Below, one piece after another: positions 25,676 to 35,185 of a stretch of 64,000 nt of DNA. The DNA comes from Gemmatimonadota bacterium (GTDB lineage Bacteria; Latescibacterota; UBA2968; GCA-2709665): the NCBI GenBank assembly GCA_028877215.1, contig JAPPFJ010000005.1, positions 186,001 through 250,000 on the forward strand. The letters run 5' to 3'. A program made the position numbers and the translations under genes. The notes below the pieces were generated by a model. The model did no database searches, was not told the DNA's origin, and was given only the letters and a program-made list of their open reading frames with translations. Each line of letters starts with the position of its first letter. The first letter of the stretch is position 1.

Positions 25676-28069
25676 TCAAGGCGAACTCACGTCCAGGTTC
25701 CGGTCCCCGAAAATCAGCCTTGTGCCGGATACGGTCGCGTGGGAGAGATAGGCGCCGTCGGAACCGGTCCTGATAACAGCGCACATTGCGTCGGTGGCGA
25801 GTCTGGTCTCGCCGAACGCCCTGTAGGTTCCGTCTGATATTACGATGTGATCCACGCCGCCGCCGTGTTCCACGATCAGGTACGTGGTGCCGCCAGACCC
25901 ACCGTTTTCTCCGCGACGGATTCGCACTTTTGGCAGCGGCATGCTCTCGAAGGGATAGAGTAACACGGCGAGATCGTCCACCTGGCCGCCGCCGGAAGTC
26001 ATCAGGTCGAGCGAAGCCCACCGGATGAGCTGCCGGGCGGGCCGCCGGCCGGGGATGCCCCCCAGATGCGCCATTCCCGTGCCGAGGCGTATGGACGGGG
26101 CATCGGGCGTGGCCACGAGCAGGCCGGGCGCTTCGGTGGAAAACACCGCGGTTCCGCCCCGCTGCAGCGGCGTGGGGGAGTGGAGGTAAAAAGAAGCTCG
26201 CCTGGCGCCGTCGGCGGAGGAGAAGGCATCGAATACCAGGAAATAGGCATCGGCTCCGGCTGCCGGCTTAAGGAAGAGAATATGCCGGCGATGGAAGACG
26301 CCCAGTGATCGATAGCCGGCGTGCTCCGCGGAAAAGTAGTCCAGGCCGGCCTGGCTGCTCCATAAGGGTTTCTCACCTACCGCAATCCTGCGGTTGAGGT
26401 TCGCGTCGTCTATCACGAGCATATTGTGCGCTATCGATGTCTTGTACCACGGTCTGTGGAGCGGATCGTCGTAACTGACCCCGATCCCGGCGTCGACGGC
26501 CAGCGGCTGCCCGAACGCGAAGAGCTCGAAACTGAGGATGTCGGGGTGTGAGTGTCCACCGCCAAATTCGCCGTAGTTGATGACCAGGTATGGACTCTCG
26601 CGGGTCCAGTCCTGGCGCATGACCGCGAAACCCGACGGTCTGAAGTCGATTGACGTTTTGGATGGCGGCTCAACCTGGTCATCGATATCGGCGCCGAGGA
26701 GGTTTTTGGCCACCCAAAGCAAGTCCGGGCGATTGAAGGCACGACCTCCATCGATAAGGATGTCGCGGTTGAAACGGCCGCGGCCGCCGTCGTTCACGGC
26801 AGGCTGGGTGCCCAGGGGGCTGATCAGGTACATCCAGTGGTTCAACGTGCGTTCGAGCGGTGGGCGCAAGGCGGCCTCGCGGTCTTCTTTGCCGCCGAAG
26901 CGATCGAGAAGGTAGGCCAGATTCCTGGGGTCGCGGTAAACGATACCGGAATAGCTGGATGGGCAGCGCTCGGAATGACATCCATCTTCGTAGAAATCTT
27001 TCTGGAGATGCTCTTCAATCCGGTAGACGCCCTGTGAAACCCACCGTTCCGCCTCCTTGAACTCCGGCAGGTTGATGCCGAGCTCCGCCAGTGCGTAGGA
27101 CCCCATCACCTGCCAGTTGCCCGACCGGTACCCCTGTTTTTCCAGTTCGTACAACCAGCGCGCGGAACCCAGGAAGTTCTTGAGTATACGCTCGTGAGTC
27201 CGCACGGAAATCCGGTCACGGTTCAGCTTGTAGAATTCCAGGAAGACGCGGTTCCTGCGCGACCCGAGCCCGAGTTCATACCAGATCGGACTCAGATGCG
27301 GGTAGGCGCCCACGACGTCGTCCCGCTGTTCGTACCACTGATTGAAGAGCTTGTCGAAGACATCCAGGTATTTCGGGTCCCGCGTACCGAGGTACGCCCA
27401 CAGCAGGGGTCCGGACCAACCCCAGTAGTGGAATCCGTATTTCCCGCTTCTGCCATAATCCGCGTTGAAATCCACGACCGGGCCGTGCTGTATGGTGACG
27501 CCGCCCCAACCCATGATGTTGTGGGCCGCCACGCGTTCCGCGGCAGCCGTATAGTTCCTGGTGCTGAAGTACTCGTATGCCTGCTCGATGGTGTGGTAGG
27601 GGATGCCGACGTTGATATAGTCGAATCCCGGTCGGTCGTCCCAGTAAGCGCCCCACGCCTTGTAGGCTGCGGCGTAGTCTGTCTGGTCCACTGCGCGCTT
27701 CACGTCCTCGAGCCCGGAACGGTCCAGATCCATGGCTGCGAAGAGATCGGGATCGCTGATGTGCTTGATCTGCCGGTCAAGGTAATCGGGATCTTCACGG
27801 TGGTCCGTATTGGCCTCTCCGAAAGCGGTCGCAAACAGAACGAAGTCACTGAATCCGACCCGCCCGTCGAGATCCAGATCATAGCGGTCGTCAAAGCCGT
27901 CATTGGACCTGGACGTACCGAAGTTGCGGACGAAAGCGACGAAATCATCGAACGCGACCAGACCGTCGCCGTTGAAGTCTCCGGGCACGCCAGGCCAGGC
28001 GGCGGAGTACGCCATTAGTACGGCCAGAAACGGCAAAATGCGCATTCTGATTAGCGCTCGCGGAGACAT
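25676..28069 (-). CDS. Secreted heparinase II/III-like polysaccharide lyase with N-terminal EF-hand repeats, paralogue 2
   Basis: A 797-residue protein of the same architecture as its neighbour: signal peptide, two loops (GDFNGDGLVAFDDFVAFVRN, DLDLDGRVGFSDF), a helical domain and a sheet domain with GGHSHPDILSFEL. Most of the chain after the signal peptide is the same, and the DNA similarity runs past the stop codon (a 20-base match through the 3' flank), which points to a fairly recent duplication. CCGGAG precedes the ATG by six bases. The active-site block differs (HSHPD against HYHYD), hinting at divergence in specificity. It is first in transcription, with 146 bases between the genes. Confidence 0.85.
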   Translation of the reverse strand: MSPRALIRMRILPFLAVLMAYSAAWPGVPGDFNGDGLVAFDDFVAFVRNFGTSRSNDGFDDRYDLDLDGRVGFSDFVLFATAFGEANTDHREDPDYLDRQIKHISDPDLFAAMDLDRSGLEDVKRAVDQTDYAAAYKAWGAYWDDRPGFDYINVGIPYHTIEQAYEYFSTRNYTAAAERVAAHNIMGWGGVTIQHGPVVDFNADYGRSGKYGFHYWGWSGPLLWAYLGTRDPKYLDVFDKLFNQWYEQRDDVVGAYPHLSPIWYELGLGSRRNRVFLEFYKLNRDRISVRTHERILKNFLGSARWLYELEKQGYRSGNWQVMGSYALAELGINLPEFKEAERWVSQGVYRIEEHLQKDFYEDGCHSERCPSSYSGIVYRDPRNLAYLLDRFGGKEDREAALRPPLERTLNHWMYLISPLGTQPAVNDGGRGRFNRDILIDGGRAFNRPDLLWVAKNLLGADIDDQVEPPSKTSIDFRPSGFAVMRQDWTRESPYLVINYGEFGGGHSHPDILSFELFAFGQPLAVDAGIGVSYDDPLHRPWYKTSIAHNMLVIDDANLNRRIAVGEKPLWSSQAGLDYFSAEHAGYRSLGVFHRRHILFLKPAAGADAYFLVFDAFSSADGARRASFYLHSPTPLQRGGTAVFSTEAPGLLVATPDAPSIRLGTGMAHLGGIPGRRPARQLIRWASLDLMTSGGGQVDDLAVLLYPFESMPLPKVRIRRGENGGSGGTTYLIVEHGGGVDHIVISDGTYRAFGETRLATDAMCAVIRTGSDGAYLSHATVSGTRLIFGDRNLDVSSP

Positions 28070-28142
28070 CGTTTGCTCCGGAGGACAGACGACTGGGACT
28101 TTGTAGTAATTCCGGAGTCCGGGCGGGGCGGGTCAGTCCCCG

Positions 28143-29375
28143 TCAGGGCGACGGAGCGGCTTTTTTCTCGAAAACCGTATTCCAGTTGGTGCGCCCGGTA
28201 TACTGCATTGCCGCAAAAAGGGTGGCGATGCACAGCAGGGTTATGGCCAGTCCGGTATAGCCGGAAAAGAAAAAGGTATAGGAGAACAGAACCAGGTAGA
28301 TGAACTGCCCGGCGCCGATTTCGACAAAGGCCAGGCGCGCGCCCACGACCAGGCGCATGTACGATATAACGAGGAATATCGAGACCGCGGAGGCGAGTAC
28401 AAAAGCGTAGTGGATGAGCATGTGGTCGACCAGATAGGCCAGCAGCAGGTGGAAGCTGAAAAAGGCAGCCCCGATGAAAAAATAGTGCATCGGGTGCAGG
28501 TCGATACACCGCACGGTGGTGAAAACAAAGAGCAGGAAGAAGAACAGGAAGAGGGAGACTGGGGCAGCAAGGACGACCTGCCGTACCCAGGGACCGGGAT
28601 TGAGGCGGGCAGGCATGACCATCCCCAGATCGACTCCTGTCAGGAGATGATCGTATCGCCAGGTCAGCGTCCAGGCGTCACGCGTGCGGATCTTGGAAGT
28701 GGGGGATACGCTTTCGGCGGGAAAGTCGATATCGGCGAAGTCTGTCTGCATCACCAGTTCGAAGTCCGTCACCTGACTGACATCTTCTCCGAAACTGTAG
28801 CGCCACTGGTCCAGACCCCGGGAGCGATAGGACACGAGGACTGTGAGTATCTGGCCGGGCGCGAGATCGACAGGCTGGACCAGGTGCCCGGCGCGGACAG
28901 GGACGTCGGCGATGCGCAGGCTGTCCACGCCCACGGTGAAGTCGTCGTACACGGCGCGACGGGCGGGCAACTCCAGATCGAAATAGAGCCCGAGGCTCCG
29001 TTCGGTTGGGTTGGACAGGGTGTACGATGCGGCGAATTGGACGTTGTAAGTCGAATACCACAACAAGCCCTTTCGCCGGTGCTCCAGAGACAGGTCGACG
29101 TCGATGCGGCTCGCGGCCAGGTTATGATAATGCTTTTCGTCGACCGTGCGCGAGACGGTCTGGCCGTCCGTGTCGGTTTCGACGCGTGTGATGCGTTCCA
29201 GCCGGTAAACCTGCGGGGCCTGCTGGGTCTGGGAAGTCCCCCAGAGTTGGCCTACGGCGTCTTTGAGCTTGCCGTCCTGTTCCATGGTGCGCAGGTGGAC
29301 GGTCTGTCCCAGAATGAGCCAGGCGACCGAAATACACACAAAAATCAAGCCGATGGCGATGATGCGATGGATCAT
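28143..29375 (-). CDS. CreD-like inner-membrane protein
   Basis: 410 residues from ATG 29375. One N-terminal transmembrane helix (about 4-22) is followed by an extracytoplasmic beta-rich domain (about 30-265). Five or six helices follow toward the C terminus, including the LHPMHYFFIGAAFFSFHLLLAYLVDH segment that recalls CreD of enteric bacteria. In Escherichia coli creD is a CreBC-regulated gene of poorly known function linked to envelope stress and colicin tolerance. No creBC-type regulator is nearby. The frame is open upstream to 29585, but only this start gives a proper first helix. The resemblance rests on topology and one block, so the name is tentative. Confidence 0.6.
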   Translation of the reverse strand: MIHRIIAIGLIFVCISVAWLILGQTVHLRTMEQDGKLKDAVGQLWGTSQTQQAPQVYRLERITRVETDTDGQTVSRTVDEKHYHNLAASRIDVDLSLEHRRKGLLWYSTYNVQFAASYTLSNPTERSLGLYFDLELPARRAVYDDFTVGVDSLRIADVPVRAGHLVQPVDLAPGQILTVLVSYRSRGLDQWRYSFGEDVSQVTDFELVMQTDFADIDFPAESVSPTSKIRTRDAWTLTWRYDHLLTGVDLGMVMPARLNPGPWVRQVVLAAPVSLFLFFFLLFVFTTVRCIDLHPMHYFFIGAAFFSFHLLLAYLVDHMLIHYAFVLASAVSIFLVISYMRLVVGARLAFVEIGAGQFIYLVLFSYTFFFSGYTGLAITLLCIATLFAAMQYTGRTNWNTVFEKKAAPSP

Positions 29376-29693
29376 TGGACATCCTGAATCGAGTTGATAA
29401 GAAGGGTATTGTCTTGCGTGTTCATATTGAACTTCCGCCGTATCCAGAACCTCCTGTTGGAATATCACAAAACGGATAGTGTCCGTCAATACCGTATGTA
29501 AGACGGCGGCTTTCGGAAGTCTGGGGAAGGCGGGTTGCGAGGGCGCCGCACCGGCGAGTGCGTGGGAGGCACGAACTCGACCCAATGAAGGTTTGGTCGT
29601 TATATCCGGTGTGTACAGTTTGCGGACGAAGGAGGGGTTCAGGTTGTTGATGACGGCCTATTGCAATTGCCCGACCCTGACGATGACCAAGCA
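29376..29693. other. Intergenic, no supported gene
   Basis: 318 bases between the TonB receptor stop and the CreD-like gene. Short frames on both strands have neither ribosome binding sites nor protein-like composition. No terminator is evident. Confidence 0.4.
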
Positions 29694-32549
29694 CTACAGA
29701 AAGTGCGAGAGCCGCGCATACAGATATCTGCCCATGAAATCGTAGGTGCTGGAATCCGACGTGCCGAGAAAGCCGTTGAATATCACCGCCGGCCGCTGAT
29801 TGAAGACATTGTTGACTCCGACGGTCAATACGGACGCACCGGCGCGGGTACCCAGTCTATACGTTCCGTAGACACCCAGTGTGGTGTTTGAGTTGACCTT
29901 GCGGCTCACGGGCGTTTCCGACACGTCTTCGCGGTACAGGCCCTTGCAGTCGTCGTCTTCGCATTCCAGGAATCCGCCGACGTACTTCAGGTTCAGACCG
30001 AATGCGACGCGCGGCTGACTCAGCCCCGCCGTCAGCGCATGCCGCCATCTGGGGAAGACACCCAGATCGTAGTAACCCCTCCCCTTCACCAGTTCGAGGC
30101 CGCCCGGGGCCGGCACAAGTTGCTCGTATTGGAACAGTAGATTGCTTTCCGTGCGGGTTGTCAGGAAGCCCAGCGGCGTGTCGACCCTGTAATCCAGTTC
30201 GACGTCCAGTCCGCTGGTCTCGGTTTCGCCCACGTTGGCGCCCTGCGAAAAGATGGTCGTAATCAGCTTCGTGTTCGGGTCTCGTTCGATCTGATCGCAG
30301 TAGGATGGGGTTACCTGCGAATAGCAGTTGCTCAGAATGAGACCCGCGGGCAGCGCACCGATCACATCCTCTATCTTATTGGTATAGTAGGTGAGGGCGA
30401 AATCCAGGTTGTCGACAAAGCCCGGCTGGTAAACAAGGCCGGCTGTAATCATGGCGGCGGTTTCCGGATCGAGCTCGGTGGAACCGCCGACCTTGGCGCG
30501 CAGTTGCGCGCGCGAGTCCTCGAAGTCGGGCGGGACGCCGGCTGCCGCACAGTTCCTCTGTTGCTCGGCCGTCAGTGTCCGGGCGCTTCCCGCTTCGTCG
30601 ACCACGCTGCAGGGATCGCTTACCAGAGGGAAGGCATCGCTCTGGCCGAGGAACATCTCGGCGATGCCGGGCGCGCGAAACGCATTGGAAATTGTCGCAC
30701 GTAACGTCAGCCCGCGGGGAAGCTCGCAGCGGGCCCCCGCCTCGTAAGTGAAGCCGCTCCCGAAGGTGTCGTAATCGAATGCCCTGCCGGCTGCCGTCAG
30801 ATCCAGGCCTGCGGCTTCCGCTCGATAGACCGGCACGGAGGTCTCCCCGTAGAGCGCTCTCACCGAATACGCGCCTTCGGTCGCTTCCTGCTTGCTGCCG
30901 GTCGTATTTCCCGATCTCGTAACCGGATCTGGAAGAAATGCGCCTGCCTCCCAGCGGGAAGACACGCCCGCGGCCACACTCAGAGATCCGGCCGGCAGTT
31001 CGGCGAGCTGTCCCGTCGCGTTCAACTGAAGGATCTTCTGCTTGGAATAGCCCGTGGCGATACCCGTATACTGGATATAGTCCAGCATTTCCTGTGTGAT
31101 GGTGCCTGCGCCGTGCAGCAGGTCCAGGGGCACGCAGTCGCCAAGGGCGGCGCATTCTTCGGCCGGTCCCAGAGCATGGGCGAGGTTGCTGCGGACGAAT
31201 CGACCTTCGTTGATACTGGTTCCCTCGCTGCGGCCGTATGAATAGGATACATCGGCGTCGAAACCCGAGATCGGGAATTCCATGCCGAGGACAATGCGGT
31301 AGGTGTTTATATCCTGGAGGAAATTGCGGTTGCCCGCTTCGACAAACCGGCGGCGGACGTCGTGAAAGGTGCGGCCGAATTCATTATGGACATTCGTGGA
31401 AGAAATGGAGAGACCTTCGCTTATGATAAACAGAGGTGTCGGGGCGAGCTTCTGATCGGACTGCCGGTTGGTATACGAGACCTCGAAGAAGCCATCTGCC
31501 TCTGGGGCGAATTCATACGTGCCGCTTAGAAAGGAGGTATATCGGGTCTGGGGCGTGTAGAGGTAATTTTCCGGCTGGTAATTGTACAGGTCGCCGCTTC
31601 CGTCTGAAGAATTGCCCGCCCAGTTGAACGGACGCCAACCCGCGTTGGGGTCGAGGTGGTAGTCGCCGGCGTCTTCCCCGGCAGCCGTTACCACGGCCTG
31701 CCACGCCGCGTTGCCGGGGTCGCCGGTTCGGTCGATGATGTGGCCTTCCGGCGTCGCCGAGCTGCCGCTTGTGGCGTAGGTGCCGTCGTTCTTCTCCCAG
31801 TCGTACGTCTTGTCTTCCGTACTGAAGGGCCGGTCGCCCGTCCATACGGGCGCCTGGTTGTGGTAGCCGGCCGAAAACAGGACACTGCCCTTTTCGCTCT
31901 TCAGACCGGCAGTCACGCTGACGTCCAGCGTCTCGCCGTCGCCCGCGCCCGCGACGCCCCGGTAGACTTCGAATTCAAGCCCCTCTGTCTCAGCCCTTGT
32001 AATGACATTGACAACGCCTCCCACCGCGTCCGAACCATACACGGCCGACGCGCCGTCCTTGAGCACTTCGACGCGCTCAACGGCGGAAGCGGGAATGGCG
32101 TTGAGATCGACGGAGGAATTGGCCCCGGTGCCGCCCGGCACGAACCGGCGTCCGTTGAGCAGGACCAGCGTTCGATGAGCGCCCAGCCCCCGGAGGCTGA
32201 TACGAGTGGAGCCGTCTCCACCGTTGTTTGCCTGGGTATTGATGGCATTGGACTGAACGGTCAGAGTCTGCAGGACGTCTCCTATGGATGCCAGGCCCCG
32301 CACCTTGATTTCATCCCGAGACATGACAACCACGGGCGCAGGCGTGAGGAGATCCTCGCTCTTGATCCGAGAACCGGTGACGGTAACGGCGTCAAGTTCG
32401 TAGACGACCAGCTCTTCTTCGGCAGTTTCTTCCGCTTCGGTGCCTTCCTCGACGTCGTCGGATTCATCGGCGGACGCCTGCAATGGGAACGCACCGCCCA
32501 ATAGAGAGAGAACCAGGATGTACCGAAGGACCTTGAGATGGATCTGCAT
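29694..32549 (-). CDS. TonB-dependent outer-membrane receptor
   Basis: 951 residues from ATG 32549 (AGGAGA eight bases upstream). A signal peptide (1-27) is followed by an acidic linker and a TonB-box-like region before the plug (about 60-180). Plug landmarks include TGSRI, GDVLQTLTVQS, RISLRGLG..RTLVLLNGRR and VERVEVLKDGASAVYGSDAVGGVVNVIT. A large 22-strand barrel with several Cys-containing extracellular loops then ends in an aromatic strand (RLSHFL). The absence of an N-terminal carboxypeptidase-like domain separates it from SusC. It imports a large ligand across the outer membrane using TonB energy. Being next to two lyases, a glycan product is a possible ligand, but that is context only. 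Confidence 0.88.
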   Translation of the reverse strand: MQIHLKVLRYILVLSLLGGAFPLQASADESDDVEEGTEAEETAEEELVVYELDAVTVTGSRIKSEDLLTPAPVVVMSRDEIKVRGLASIGDVLQTLTVQSNAINTQANNGGDGSTRISLRGLGAHRTLVLLNGRRFVPGGTGANSSVDLNAIPASAVERVEVLKDGASAVYGSDAVGGVVNVITRAETEGLEFEVYRGVAGAGDGETLDVSVTAGLKSEKGSVLFSAGYHNQAPVWTGDRPFSTEDKTYDWEKNDGTYATSGSSATPEGHIIDRTGDPGNAAWQAVVTAAGEDAGDYHLDPNAGWRPFNWAGNSSDGSGDLYNYQPENYLYTPQTRYTSFLSGTYEFAPEADGFFEVSYTNRQSDQKLAPTPLFIISEGLSISSTNVHNEFGRTFHDVRRRFVEAGNRNFLQDINTYRIVLGMEFPISGFDADVSYSYGRSEGTSINEGRFVRSNLAHALGPAEECAALGDCVPLDLLHGAGTITQEMLDYIQYTGIATGYSKQKILQLNATGQLAELPAGSLSVAAGVSSRWEAGAFLPDPVTRSGNTTGSKQEATEGAYSVRALYGETSVPVYRAEAAGLDLTAAGRAFDYDTFGSGFTYEAGARCELPRGLTLRATISNAFRAPGIAEMFLGQSDAFPLVSDPCSVVDEAGSARTLTAEQQRNCAAAGVPPDFEDSRAQLRAKVGGSTELDPETAAMITAGLVYQPGFVDNLDFALTYYTNKIEDVIGALPAGLILSNCYSQVTPSYCDQIERDPNTKLITTIFSQGANVGETETSGLDVELDYRVDTPLGFLTTRTESNLLFQYEQLVPAPGGLELVKGRGYYDLGVFPRWRHALTAGLSQPRVAFGLNLKYVGGFLECEDDDCKGLYREDVSETPVSRKVNSNTTLGVYGTYRLGTRAGASVLTVGVNNVFNQRPAVIFNGFLGTSDSSTYDFMGRYLYARLSHFL

Positions 32550-33037
32550 AGCGTGAATCTCCTGTCGTGGGACACTGGAAACAAAACACAGGCCGTGGTA
32601 CACTCGTTATTGGTTTGCAGGGGAGCTTTCCAGTCGGCGGTGTGGTATCCGCCGGAAGGCACAAAGGGATTCAATCAGGGGATTCGCCGCGTTTCGGGCG
32701 GGGGAGGTGAGGTAGGTTCGTTCTTCATCGACGCCACGCGCGGGGATGTCACATAGCGGCTTCTATAAAATATAACGTTGAAAAAGGATGCGGCAAGGTG
32801 TCAAATGGTTCAACTTGCGATCGTGACGACCGTGGACGGGCAATTTCCCGGAGTCGACAATGGACGACGTGCGCCATAGCTGCGATGAGGACAGTTTAGG
32901 GACGCCACCGCGATTCCTTCACCTGGTATTGCGATATCTGTTGTGTTATTCCCGAGGACCGAGTAATTTTGCCGCTTAATTGCTGTTGCATTGATTCCGG
33001 TAATCAGCGAGCCACCTGAAGAAGGGAATCATCCGTG
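32550..33037. other. Divergent intergenic region
   Basis: 488 bases between the TonB receptor and the selenoprotein gene, which diverge. It contains AT-rich patches around 32764-32780 that could be part of the receptor promoter, but no convincing hexamer pair and no gene. Confidence 0.4.
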
Positions 33038-33631
33038 ATGACACGCTTCCCGCACCGGTCGTCGACAGCGGCCGGCCCGGTACGGCTCTGGCCACTGATC
33101 TTGCTCCTGGCGACGGGGCTGTCCGCCGCCTGCGGCGATGATCCGGTATCGGACGAATCCTCACAGGGACTGAGGGACCTCACCAGGATCGAGGAACTCA
33201 GGGAGATATTCAATCGGGACGCGGGCGCCCCGCGCCTTATCCTGCTGCTCTCTCCCACGTGACCGGTCTGTCAGGCAGGCGCCAGTTGGGTGCAGAAGGA
33301 GATTCTGGGCAGGGACCGCGAGGCCAACGTGAGGGTCTACGCGGTATGGCTTCCGATGATCGCCAGCGATGCCCGTTCGGAGTGGAAGCAGAGCCTGCTT
33401 CCGGATGGCAGGGTCGTTCATCTGTGGGACGAGCAGCGCGTCACCGGGAGGTGGTTCGCGCGGCAGGCATGGTATGACAGAAACGTGGAAGTCGCGTGGG
33501 ACATCTATATCCTGTTCGGCCCGGCTGCCCGCTGGAACGGGTCGCCCGGACCGCTCATCAGCTGGGGAGAGACCGTGATCGATGCGCGTGAGCGGCTCAG
33601 GCGGGACTTTCTGGCGATGGTGGACGGGTAG
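33038..33631 (+). CDS. Predicted selenoprotein: thioredoxin-like lipoprotein with U-P-V-C redox motif
   Basis: The frame from ATG 33038 runs 197 codons to 33631 with one in-frame TGA (33260-33262, codon 75). Reading it as selenocysteine gives LILLLSPT-U-PVCQAGASW: a beta strand followed by a CXXC-type motif in UXXC form, exactly where a thioredoxin fold places its redox centre. C78 is the resolving cysteine. Downstream the frame is rich in family-like sequence (VRVYAVWLPMIAS, VVHLWDEQRVTG, VAWDIYILFGP), so both halves belong together. Residues 13-32 form an export signal ending LSAAC, a lipobox-like site with C32. It is probably a periplasm-facing thiol oxidoreductase or peroxidase-type protein; the substrate is unknown. 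Standard gene finders would call two short ORFs. AAGGGA lies about ten bases before the ATG. Confidence 0.8.
33260..33293 (+). promoter_or_regulatory. Sec-encoding UGA with candidate SECIS hairpin
   Basis: The TGA at 33260-33262 is followed after 16 bases by a short stem GCGCC/GGGTGC-type pairing (33279-33283 with 33289-33293; one G-T pair) and a five-base loop AGTTG. Bacterial SECIS elements lie directly downstream of the UGA inside the coding region and show little sequence conservation. The exact fold needs computing. Confidence 0.45.
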
Positions 33632-33728
33632 TCCCTGGGAAAGAGAGATCCGCGAGTAACCCAGCCTGGCATTTGGGGTCGGAAGGAAAGACTGCGGAAG
33701 GCCGAACCGGGCCGCGGCTTTGATAAGG

Positions 33729-33764
33729 AAAAACAGGGCGTCGATTTCTCGACGCCCTGTTTTT

Positions 33765-33765
<1 letters not shown>
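33729..33765. terminator. Bidirectional terminator between the selenoprotein gene and tRNA-fMet
   Basis: A perfect 12-bp stem ACAGGGCGTCGA/TCGACGCCCTGT (33733-33744, 33749-33760) with loop TTTC, A run on the left and T run on the right. It works for both converging transcripts: 100 bases after the selenoprotein stop, and directly at the tRNA 3' end. Confidence 0.9.
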
Positions 33766-33841
<76 letters not shown>

Positions 33842-33864
33842 ACCAATGATCTCCTATATAGGAG

Positions 33865-33892
33865 AATCTATCAATCCGGGACGTTTTGTCAA
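33865..33892 (-). promoter_or_regulatory. Promoter of tRNA-fMet
   Basis: Minus-strand TTGACA (33892-33887), 16-base spacer, TAGATT (33870-33865). The -35 overlaps the last codons of the corC-type gene. A perfect 16-bp palindrome TCTCCTATATAGGAGA (33850-33865) covers the expected start site. Confidence 0.55.
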
Positions 33893-35178
33893 GCGATTTC
33901 TTGTGTTTTGTCCTGTTTGTTTCGATCCGGTTTCTGTTTGACGATCCGAACCGTGGTAATGCGCTGGCCGACCACTTCCTCGACCCACAGGGTGAGGTTC
34001 TCGAACACGAAGGTCTCCTCCGGCCCCGGAACGCGGCCCAGGTGGTTGTAGATGAACCCCCCCAGGGTTTCGTAACCCTCGCGCGGAAGTTCTATATTCA
34101 GAATCAGATTGAGATCGTCTATATCGAGTCGCGCGTCGGCAACCAGCACGTGTCCGTCTTCGTCCCAGTGGAACAGTTGCTCTTCCTCATCGTATTCGTC
34201 GTGAATCTCGCCAACGATCTCTTCGATCAGGTCTTCGAGCGTTACCAGCCCGGACGTGCCGCCAAATTCATTGATGACAATCGCCATATGCACCTTGTTG
34301 GTCTTGAACTCTCGCATCAACTCCGCGATTTTCTTGTTTTCAGGAGCGAAATACGGCTTTCGCATGGCGTTCTCGGGCGTCCAGTCCTGTCCTGTACTCA
34401 GAAGCTCGAGCAGATCCTTGGCGTAAACCACCCCTTCGATATGGTCCACGCGTTCGCGGTAAATGGGAATGCGGGAGTGTCGCTTTTCCTGGATCAGGGC
34501 CAGGATTTCCTCCGGTTTGGAGGAGATCTCGGCGCACACCATGTCAATACGCGGTACCATTACTTCCTTTACGGTTGTGTCGCCGAATTCGAATATGCCG
34601 GCGATCATGTCCCGTTCTTCCTCTTCTATCGTACCTTCCTCGGTCTCGGTTTCCACGATCTGCCGCAGTTCTTCCTCCTTGATCGCTCTCGTATCGGTTT
34701 CGCTGATAAAAATACTCCGTGTTTTCAGCAGGAGCAACGCCGGCGTCAGAAGCAGCACATAAAATGGATAATAGATGGCAATCAGGTGAGGCAGGGGACG
34801 GTCGGACCCCTCTTCGCGCCTGTAGAAGGAGATTGCATTGGCGATCACCAGGGAGACGAGCACGAACGCGGTGATACTCAGCAGGTCCCGAAGAAGCGGC
34901 CATGCGAACTCGTGCAATCCGAACCTGACGAGAAATGCGAACGCAAGAGCGCCAGCCGCTATGGACAGGGTCTGGCCGAACGAGACCGTCAGTCCCAGCG
35001 CGTATCTTGTCCGGTACATAGACAGCAGGAGGTTCGCACGGGGAACGGCTTCGACCCGGAGGCGTTCGAGCGTCGCCCGTGAAATCGTGCTGCCGATCGC
35101 ACCCATCCTCGCGATCAGCGCGGTAACAACCAGGGACCCGCCCGCGACGAGTACGGCCAACCATTCGGAGTCATCCAA
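33889..35178 (-). CDS. CorC/HlyC-type (CNNM) membrane protein with CBS pair
   Basis: 429 residues: a DUF21/CNNM-like membrane region with four hydrophobic segments (about 6-27, 62-87, 98-118, 135-155), a CBS-domain pair (about 195-330, with MVPRIDM and GTSGLVTLEDLIEEIVGEI) and a C-terminal CorC_HlyC domain (about 345-420). Family members are linked to magnesium/cobalt efflux and are often mislabelled hemolysins. The start appears to be TTG 35178, seven bases after the ybeY stop, with only a weak ribosome binding site, so coupling to ybeY is likely. The phoH-ybeY-corC order is a classic conserved cluster. Confidence 0.82.
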   Translation of the reverse strand: MDDSEWLAVLVAGGSLVVTALIARMGAIGSTISRATLERLRVEAVPRANLLLSMYRTRYALGLTVSFGQTLSIAAGALAFAFLVRFGLHEFAWPLLRDLLSITAFVLVSLVIANAISFYRREEGSDRPLPHLIAIYYPFYVLLLTPALLLLKTRSIFISETDTRAIKEEELRQIVETETEEGTIEEEERDMIAGIFEFGDTTVKEVMVPRIDMVCAEISSKPEEILALIQEKRHSRIPIYRERVDHIEGVVYAKDLLELLSTGQDWTPENAMRKPYFAPENKKIAELMREFKTNKVHMAIVINEFGGTSGLVTLEDLIEEIVGEIHDEYDEEEQLFHWDEDGHVLVADARLDIDDLNLILNIELPREGYETLGGFIYNHLGRVPGPEETFVFENLTLWVEEVVGQRITTVRIVKQKPDRNKQDKTQEIA

Positions 35179-35185
35179 AATGGAC

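Noticed and set aside
24297..25751. 484-codon plus-strand frame
   Set aside because: Antisense shadow of the heparinase-like gene; the same shadow recurs over its paralogue, as expected for a by-product of the coding strand.
29422..29745. Overlapping short frames on both strands between the TonB receptor and the CreD-like gene
   Set aside because: Neither has a ribosome binding site, and one runs into the 3' end of the receptor gene; composition is not protein-like.
33886..35082. 398-codon plus-strand frame
   Set aside because: Antisense to the CorC-type gene with its clear CBS and CorC domains.
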